In this document: positions 56,926 through 64,000 of the stretch, one piece after another | Layout: each line of letters starts with the position of its first letter | How positions within the stretch are numbered: position 1 is the stretch's first letter | Source: Oncomelania hupensis | Taxonomy: Eukaryota; Mollusca; Gastropoda; Littorinimorpha; Pomatiopsidae | Assembly (NCBI GenBank): GCA_036898135.1 | Contig: CM072516.1 | Location: forward strand, 23,057,239 to 23,121,238 | Length of the DNA: 64,000 nt | Direction of reading: 5' to 3' | Notes under the pieces: model-generated | Databases searched by the model: none | Told to the model about the DNA's origin: nothing | The model's input: the letters and a program-made list of their open reading frames with translations, nothing else | Program-made: the position numbers and the translations under genes

Positions 56926-59159
56926 CATAAATTTGAAGCATCATTGTGCAGTGAATTTAACTGATTTTGTAAACCAACACTGGTTTCTGATACAAGAACA
57001 ATATCATCTGCTAATAAAAGAATAAATAATTCAAATGTCTCCATTAAAAAGTTACTCCATATCTCCCATTTCTAATAACATCTAATGCCAACTCATTAAT
57101 AAACAAACTGAACAAGACAGGACTACATATATCTCCTTGCTTCACGCCAGAACTACAAATAATCGACTGAGTGAGATTAGTACCACATCGAACATGTGCT
57201 TTAACATTTGAGTACAAACTCTTAATACAGGAGTACAGTTTCCCTTTAATACCAAGCTTAAGAAGTATTGGCCAGAGTAAATATATGTCTATTAATACTA
57301 TCAAAACATTTTTCAAAATCAATAAAAGCAACATATAATTTTCTATTTTTAAGGAACCAACTTTCAGGGTAAATACCCTTGGTAAATAAGCCATTAAGAA
57401 ATTTAACTAAAAATATAACGATGACATCTGAGGAGTATTTTAAAATTTCTCCTATTATTCCATCTAGACCTGCTGCTTTATTTGGTTTCAATTTGTGAAG
57501 GGATAATAAAACTTCTGCGCTTGATATTGGGCGATTAAAATCCAGATCATCAAAATTTTCACCTTCATCATCCGCAGTGTTGACATTTTCATAATTGTCA
57601 ATATCTTGTTCAAGTAGTTGCTGAAAATGTGCAAAGCATTGGTCACATGTTATTTGATTTTTCACAAACTTCCGCTTTGGAATAGTTTTGCGCACAGTTT
57701 GCCAGAAGGTTTTTTTGATCGTTAACAGAAGAAATTAAATATTCAATCATCTTAGCATTGTAAAGTTTTTTCTTGACAACAATCAGATGTTTATTTTCTT
57801 TCCGAGCCTTACAAAATTCAAACCAATCATTATTGAGCAAAGTGCGCCTGTACTTTTTTAGCAGTTTCCGAGTCTGCTTTCTACTTTTCTTGCACTCTGC
57901 ATCAAACCATTCATGTGAAATCTTCCTATTGTGAAGACGAAACCGTCTTTTCATACAGTCTGCGGAGTCTTTTAAACATGCATTAAACAAACACAAGGCA
58001 TGATCAACATCCATATCAATAAAATGAATAGCTTCTTCTAACTTAAAACGAGCGTGTTGAGAATTAATATTGTTTCTAAAGACATCAGAAAAGTCAGGGT
58101 CCCATACATATTTATCAACATGTTTCCTCATCATTAATCTTAGCATCAACATTTTCACAAGGGAATTGTATAGAAAGAACAACAGGCAAATGTTGTGTAT
58201 CAATTTTATCCCATACAACAAGTTTACAATTATCAAAAAATGTAGCAAAATGTTCACATGACATCACAAAATAATCAACAACACTACTACCCTGGTCACA
58301 TATGTACTGTATGTGTAGCAACCATCCTGGTCGCCAGAACACACACCATTCAAAATACACAAGTCTAAAGTAATGCACATATCAAGCAATGTTTTACCAA
58401 ACGAATTTATAGTTTTATCCTGTGAGTTTCTAGGATTATTTTCAGAGCAATGAGTTAAGTGTGTATAAGCATTGTCATCTACAAAAGCCGGCTGTGATAT
58501 ATTAGATGTGCGAGCATTAAAATCACCTGACAACAAAACAAAATCATCATTATCAATCAGAGCATTATCAATTAGGCAATTTTCCAGTAAAGACACACCA
58601 TCACTCTCATCGACCAACACAGAATAATACCTAGAGCCATTCGGTGGGACATAGGCACATGCATGAAGAACATCTTTTGATAAACCAAAAACACTCTTGT
58701 CAATAATAAACAACAAAAAGAAACCAATATCAATTACAATCTGTTTAACATAAGGGATAAAGGTATTCTTTATTAAAGTTAAACAACCACCAGAAGGACG
58801 CCCTGCCTTTGAGAGCTTAACTGATGGCTTAAAAAAAGTCTTATACCCAGGGAAGAAATTGGCATCAAAAGAATCAACAAATGTTTCAACCAAACAGACA
58901 AAGTCAAACTGGGAAACAAAAGATACAAATTCAACATCATATAATTTTGATTTTACACCATTAATATTCCAATGAAAGAATGAAAATGTTTTATTATCAA
59001 CCACCGGGAGTGTAGAACTACTGTCACTATCAGTATCAATAATTTCAGTTTCAGCACCAAATAACGACTCTTCAGAGAAAACACAACTGACCTCTTGCGA
59101 ACTCTGTGGCATAAACAACCGGTCACGTGATTCACTGTGACCTACACACGCCTCCGTCT

Positions 59160-59301
59160 GTGTGTGTGTGTGAGAGAGAGGGAGGGAGGGAGAGAGAGAG
59201 AGAGACCTAGCAGTGAAGCAAACCAATGTTTGAATGTAAAGACAGAAAGCCAGAGAGAAAGAAAAGAAAGAAAGAATGAAAGAGAGAGAGAGAGAGAATG
59301 A

Positions 59302-59345
<44 letters not shown>
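59160..59345. repeat. Purine microsatellite cluster (GA)n, (GAAA)n
   Basis: A short GT tract, then GA-rich sequence and about 50 bp of AGAA units. It marks the 5' end of the adjoining LINE; frames through it are Ser/Leu/Phe runs. Confidence 0.9.
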
Positions 59346-59542
59346 ATTAATGCAGACACATGAATTGTCAAGAATGTTGTGTGTGTTGCGTTGGACTGGC
59401 ATGGAGAGATTACGCAACGTTGTTGGCCTTTTCGTGGCAGATCGTAATGAAATCGCTGTGTGAGGCAAAACAAATTTGCCGGCGTCAACTTCAGGTTAGT
59501 TGCCCACATGCAGTATCCTTTTACATTCCAGAGGAAAGAAAA

Positions 59543-59547
<5 letters not shown>

Positions 59548-59600
<53 letters not shown>
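59548..59600. repeat. (GA)n microsatellite
   Basis: About 53 bp of GA dinucleotide. Confidence 0.93.
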
Positions 59601-59603
<3 letters not shown>

Positions 59604-60296
59604 GGTGGATCAACGGTCAACTTTTCTCCACCACATTACGGGTAAGTGTTTTTCCATCATGTGTTAAGTTTAGCGCCATTGTGTAAACTGGGATGTTGAG
59701 TTATGGGGGTGTGGCGTGATTGTTATGTTTTGTTAGGAACTCTGTACATGTCACCTTTCCTGTGAACAATGCACTAATGGGTCACACTGTTGCAAACAAC
59801 TAAAACACCACCATTACTACCACCTCCATCACCACCACCAACACCAACACCAACAATGCCATTAACCTTCTTTAAGATGACATAGCGTGCTTTTTTTCTT
59901 TTCTTCCCCCCCCCCCCCTCCGTCATCATTGCCACCTCTGACATTTTTCTAACATCCTTTGACATAAGCTTTTCGTTGCCCAAAAGTCGGGTGACGTTTT
60001 CAGGCTTAGTGTAGTGCAGCGCAGGGCAAGGGGTAATAGGATGTACCAACCTTTTGTAATATGAACTTATGTAACTGATAGATTTCCACCCAATAATGCA
60101 ATATGCACTGAAATAGCCAGCGGGTTGGTTGTAGTACTAGTATCTTGACCAGTGCTTATTGCCACTTGCATGTTCAGGACGACCTACATAGACCCGCGAC
60201 CTTTGTATGGAACGCGAAAAGCGTCAAATGCGCGTGCTCGCGAAAAGGCACACGTAATTGTACGCCCATCTAGTAGCTGATTGGTCGGGAACTGTC
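59601..60296. other. Stretch without a recognised feature
   Basis: Mixed sequence with a CAC-rich part (59810-59860) and a C10 run (59907-59917). No coding frame or repeat copy recognised. Confidence 0.4.
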
Positions 60297-61833
60297 ACGC
60301 CAAAAGAAGAAATCCTCCCAATTCTCCGAGAAGAAGTTGAAGCAGAAGTGCAATCGCTGAAGAAGGGAAGTCAGCGGGAGTGGACAACATACCCGCGGAA
60401 CTGCTTCAAGCAGGAGGAGAAGCGATGATTGACGCACTCACCATTATCTGTAACAAGATCTGGCAGAGTGGGGAGTGGCCTACGCAATGGACCCAGTCGC
60501 TTGTCATCACTCTTCCCAAAAAAGGTAACCTTCGGGAGTGTGAAAATTACCGCACCATCAGCCATCCCAGCAAGGTCCTCCTGAAAATAATACTCAACAG
60601 GTTGAAACCCCAAGCTGAACAAATCATAGCTGAAGAACAAGCAGGATTCTGGGCAAGGCGAAGTACCACTGAACAGATTTTTAACCTCAGAATAATCTGC
60701 GAGAAATACCTACAGCACCTATATCATGTGTTCGTAGACTTCAAAAAGGCGTTTGTCTCTGGCATGCAGCTCTGTGGGCAACAATGAGAATGTACAACAT
60801 CAGCCCTAAAATTATTGAAGTCATCAAAAGCCTGTATGACAAGGCTACCAGTGCAGTCTTCCACAACAGTGCCATCGGAAACTGGTTCAGAACAACAATC
60901 GGTGTGCGTCAGGGATGCCTACTCTCTCCAACACTCTTCAACATCTTCATAGAGCGCATCATGTCAGATGCCCTTGCAGATCACGAAGACACAGTCAGCA
61001 TAGGGGGAAGAGCAATCTACAACCTTCGTTTTGCGGATGACATTGATGGATTATCGATTGGCTGGAGAGGAACAAGAACTTGAACAGCTGGTACAGAGGT
61101 TTGACACCATTTCCAGAGCCTATGGAATGGAAATAAGTGCAGAGAAGACCAAAATGATGACCAACAGCACCAATGGCATCAACACGGACATCAAAGTCCA
61201 AGGCCAATCCCTCAACACAGTGCATATAGCTTCAAATATTTAGGAGCCATTGTATCAGACAATGGGTCCCGACTGGAAGTCCTCTCCAGGATTGCACAAA
61301 CAACTGCTGCCCTGGCGAGGTTGAAGCCAATTTGGAAAGACTGGACCATCAGCCTACATTCCAAGGTAAGGCTGCTGCGCTCCCTTGTCATCTCCATCTT
61401 CCTATGCGCTTGCAAAACATGGACCCTCACAACAAATCTCCAACGAAGAATACAAAGCATGGAGATGAGGTGCTACATAAGACTTCTGTGCATTTCCTAT
61501 ACCCAGCACATCACCAACGACGAAGTCCGTCAGACCATCATACAAGCCATTGGACAACACGATGACCTGCTCACAGTGGTGAAAAAACGGAAACTCCCAT
61601 GGCATGGCCACGTCACCAGATCATCAGGTCTTGCAAAGGCTATCCTGCAAGTCACAGTGCAAGGAGGTAAAAGAAGAGAAGACAGAAAAAGAGGTGGGAG
61701 GACAACATTCAAGGATGGACTGGTTTGACACTGAGCGAAACCATCAGGGTTGCTGAGGACAGGGAAAGATGGAGTACGCTAGTTAAACGATCATCTGTGG
61801 TGCCCCTACGACCTCCGAGTTATGGGATAGGAT
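60297..61833 (+). pseudogene. LINE family B, longest copy
   Basis: Plus-strand parts: SAGVDNIPAELLQAGGEAM, SGEWPTQW, LPKKGNLRECENYRTIS, EEQAGFWARRSTTEQI, VFVDFKKAF (60380-60780, stop at 60787), then MRMYNISPKIIEVIKSLYDK, VRQGCLLSPTLFNIF, NLRFADDIDGL (60784-61083), a frame change at about 61050 (four extra bases, CGATT region), EKTKMMTNSTNGI, a frame change near 61227, and the C-terminal part GHVTRSSGLAKAIL to 61728. The end is GTTATGGGATAGGAT. The endonuclease is missing. Confidence 0.87.
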
Positions 61834-62369
61834 GGGAAGTATTGGGGCTTCAGTTTATTTTTAAAACTTATTATTGCCACCAAGCCTGATTTCTGGTGAG
61901 ATTTAAAAAAAATTTTTTAACAAGAGAGAGTATGGGACTAGGGTGGGAAAGCATCTGGAAACGTCCTGCACGCACGTCGCTCAGTACTACCTGTAGAAGA
62001 AGTTCCTTCGCTCTGATATCACAATGATCTCAGGCATGACATAATCTTCGGACACCGTCAAGAGGGTCTCCGGCTACCCATGTAGGATTGGATCTGTTGA
62101 AGATGTATGTTTTACGAGGTCTTAACCGCAATGATTTCTAAAAGGCGAGAATGTATCCGTTCGGTTCATGTGTCTCTTTATTGTATTGGTGTGTAGACCG
62201 AGTTCGACACTTTCCGTGGGAAAACTTATTATTAATATAAGCGTTGTAACTCATAATTTTGCCGTTAACTCGTGTTGTTGCCAGTGAAGCTTGAGAGCTG
62301 ACCGAATCTATTATTTGTATAGAGAACCCTCTTTCAAACCTTTACGTTGAAAGTAGCCTTGGGCGAAAC
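61834..62369. other. Stretch without a recognised feature
   Basis: No coding frame, microsatellite or repeat copy recognised between two family B LINE pieces. Confidence 0.4.
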
Positions 62370-62789
62370 ATGGACCCTCACAGCACAGCAGATCTACAAC
62401 GAAGAATACAAAGCATGGAGATGAGGTGCTAAAAAAGACTTCTGGGCATTTCCTATACTCAGCACTTCACCAATGACGAAGTCCGACAGACCATCACACA
62501 AGTCATTGGACAACATGATGACATGTTCATAGTGGTGAAAAAACGGAAACTCCGATGATATGGCCACGTCAAAAGAGCCTCAGGCCTTGCAAAGACCATA
62601 CTGCAAAGCACGGTGCAAGGAGGCAGAAGAAAAGGGAGACAGAAAAAGAAATGGGAGGACAACGTTCAAGAATAGACTGGCTTGACACTGAGCAAAGCCA
62701 TGAGGGTTGCTGAGGACAGAGAAAGATGGGAGTACGCTGGTTAAACGATCATCTGTGATGCCCCAGAGACCTTCGAGTTACGGGATAGG
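62370..62789 (+). pseudogene. LINE family B, 3' part
   Basis: It matches the last ~420 bp of the 60297 copy from ACATGGACCCTCACAGCA to GTTACGGGATAGGAT, with several small differences and stops. Confidence 0.83.
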
Positions 62790-62905
62790 ATTGATTGATT
62801 GATTGATTGTTGCTTTAGGTCCAGCGGACTCTTACGAGCCAAATCAGGACCGGACAACCCCCGATCCGCATTAAAGATCTGCTGAAACAACCCTAGTGGG
62901 AAAAT
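62790..62905 (-). repeat. Repeat family A, 3' end, antisense
   Basis: TTGCTTTAGGTCCAGCGGAC is the reverse complement of the family A 3' end. It is preceded (plus strand) by (TTGA)n at 62790-62808, which on the minus strand is its tail. It abuts the LINE end directly. Confidence 0.78.
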
Positions 62906-63394
62906 TGAATGCATTGGGCTAGAAGACTGACTAGATAACCCTCATTTTCCTTAAGACACTCTTAGAGAAGCCTATTTTGCTTGAAAAACCTTATAGATTT
63001 AAACCGTGGTTTGTATACTGTGTAAGGGGTCACTTTCCTCGTGAATTAATGTTCGTTTCTGTCGGAAGTGAACTAGACTGTATAATGTGAGGACAACTGG
63101 GGGAAATACAATCGCTTACAATGTGCCGTTGGTAGCTTTCATAAACGCAAAGAGCTAGTTTTACAGATAAACACATACAGTGTACCTTACCCACCACCAC
63201 CACCCGTTCTCATTTTTTGCGTTAAAAGCAGCCTATGAATGAACATTGAGGTTTAACATCTAAACCCACCATTGGCGATATGGCAGACGGGGATGACCAT
63301 CCCAAGGAACAAGGAGTAGGGACCTAAAGCAACACTGAACTATTAGAGCAATCATACTGCTAAAATAGACAGTGAAAATGGCATTTTTTTATTT
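62906..63394. other. Stretch without a recognised feature
   Basis: No coding frame or repeat copy recognised. Confidence 0.4.
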
Positions 63395-63467
63395 CGCCCA
63401 CCACGGGATTCGAACCTTGGTCATCGGTGTGCCAGGCGAACGCTCTACCACTTGAGCCACGGCTGTG
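63395..63467 (-). repeat. tRNA-like sequence, pseudogene or SINE head
   Basis: On the minus strand, TGGCTCAAGTGGTAGAGCG forms a good D arm and GGTTCGAATCC is a good B box. The anticodon stem and the acceptor stem do not pair well, so a working tRNA is unlikely. It is probably a tRNA-related SINE head. Confidence 0.55.
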
Positions 63468-64000
63468 GGAAAAGCAGCCTAATTGCCTATTTTACCTAGA
63501 AGGAGGAGGTTCTCAAATCCAGAACCTAGTTTCCTGAAACTTTCTTTTTTGTTTGTTTGTCGGTATCTGAAAGCCTCCACCCAGAAAAAATAAAAATAAA
63601 ATAAAGGTTCGTGAACCTCAACGAACTTTCCAATTAAGTTAGGCCGTTAGAGAATCCACTTTGTGATTCGATTTCGTAAAGCAAGTCTTACTAAAGAACC
63701 GTTCTGTCTTGAAGTATAGCTTCTTTGGGTTTAAATCAGCAAGGTCGCGGCATTCCTTGTGGCAATAGTTGTAGTTACGATGAGTCTCAGAGTAAAAGCC
63801 TGAAGGCCTACAAATGCTGAATTTTAGATCCTGCTTCATTTCGTTTGCGTTATTGTTTTTTGCAGTCTGTCTAGCGTAGTCTTGCCAGTGCAATACTGTT
63901 CCAGACTAACCTGTACTATCTTTCTTATAGTACTGGTATTAACACTCATTGTGGGAATGATCTCGCTAGGTATGTTGTACAGCATAGGTATTCTGTGTTT
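63468..64000. other. Right edge, nothing recognised
   Basis: A minus-strand frame of 84 codons (63639-63893) has several Cys and His residues but no motif I can assign. No repeat copy seen. Confidence 0.35.

Noticed and set aside
63395..63467. tRNA gene
   Set aside because: D arm and B box are good but acceptor and anticodon stems are poor.

Overview
The window is eukaryotic nuclear DNA from an animal, most likely a lophotrochozoan and probably a mollusc (a gastropod would fit). Evidence: multi-exon genes with GT-AG introns whose proteins match conserved metazoan families, low gene density, introns of 0.3-4 kb or more, and a very heavy load of LINEs, SINEs, LTR elements, small DNA transposons and long microsatellites. 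The species call is inference; no species marker was seen.

Real genes. (1) 5851-6123, minus: first coding exon of a mitochondrial NAD kinase (NADK2-like); its other exons lie beyond the left edge. (2) 6549-16684, plus: a complete 11-exon zinc transporter ZnT7 (SLC30A7), 412 codons, reading frame closed across every junction. Genes 1 and 2 are head to head with only 425 bp between start codons. (3) 26237-35934, minus: a complete set of 12 coding exons for intraflagellar transport protein IFT52, 441 codons. (4) 43302-48483, minus: a two-exon gene for a 1512-aa protein with N-terminal Cys/His zinc motifs, a FEN1/PIN-like nuclease core with its acidic residues present, and a C-terminal CXC (TSO1-like) cysteine cluster; it belongs to no family I can name. 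(5) 49437-49550, plus: a probable first coding exon of an unrecognised gene.

Repeats by region. 1-2.7 kb: right end of a Ty3/Gypsy element with a 628-bp 3' LTR, plus two arrays built on a GCCGAAACGTCC core. 2.8-5.8 kb: three LINE copies of one type stacked end to end. ZnT7 intron 5: a LINE apparently split by two inverted-repeat elements. 21-25 kb: a pile of copies of one unnamed repeat family. IFT52 introns: a sense-oriented solo LTR with perfect target duplication, a 5'-truncated LINE with a 14-bp target duplication, an element rich in TCAAGGTCA sites, and a 216-bp nearly pure G tract. 38.4-42.7 kb: a SINE with a 13-bp target duplication and a 1950-bp CACTA-like inverted-repeat element that carries a 70-bp heat-shock-element array and a TATA box. 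50-64 kb: almost entirely nested LINEs, SINEs and microsatellites.

The ZnT7 and IFT52 exon models were built by hand by matching splice sites, codon phase and remembered human homologues; all coordinates are hand-counted. Superfamily names for the repeats are tentative, since no database could be searched.
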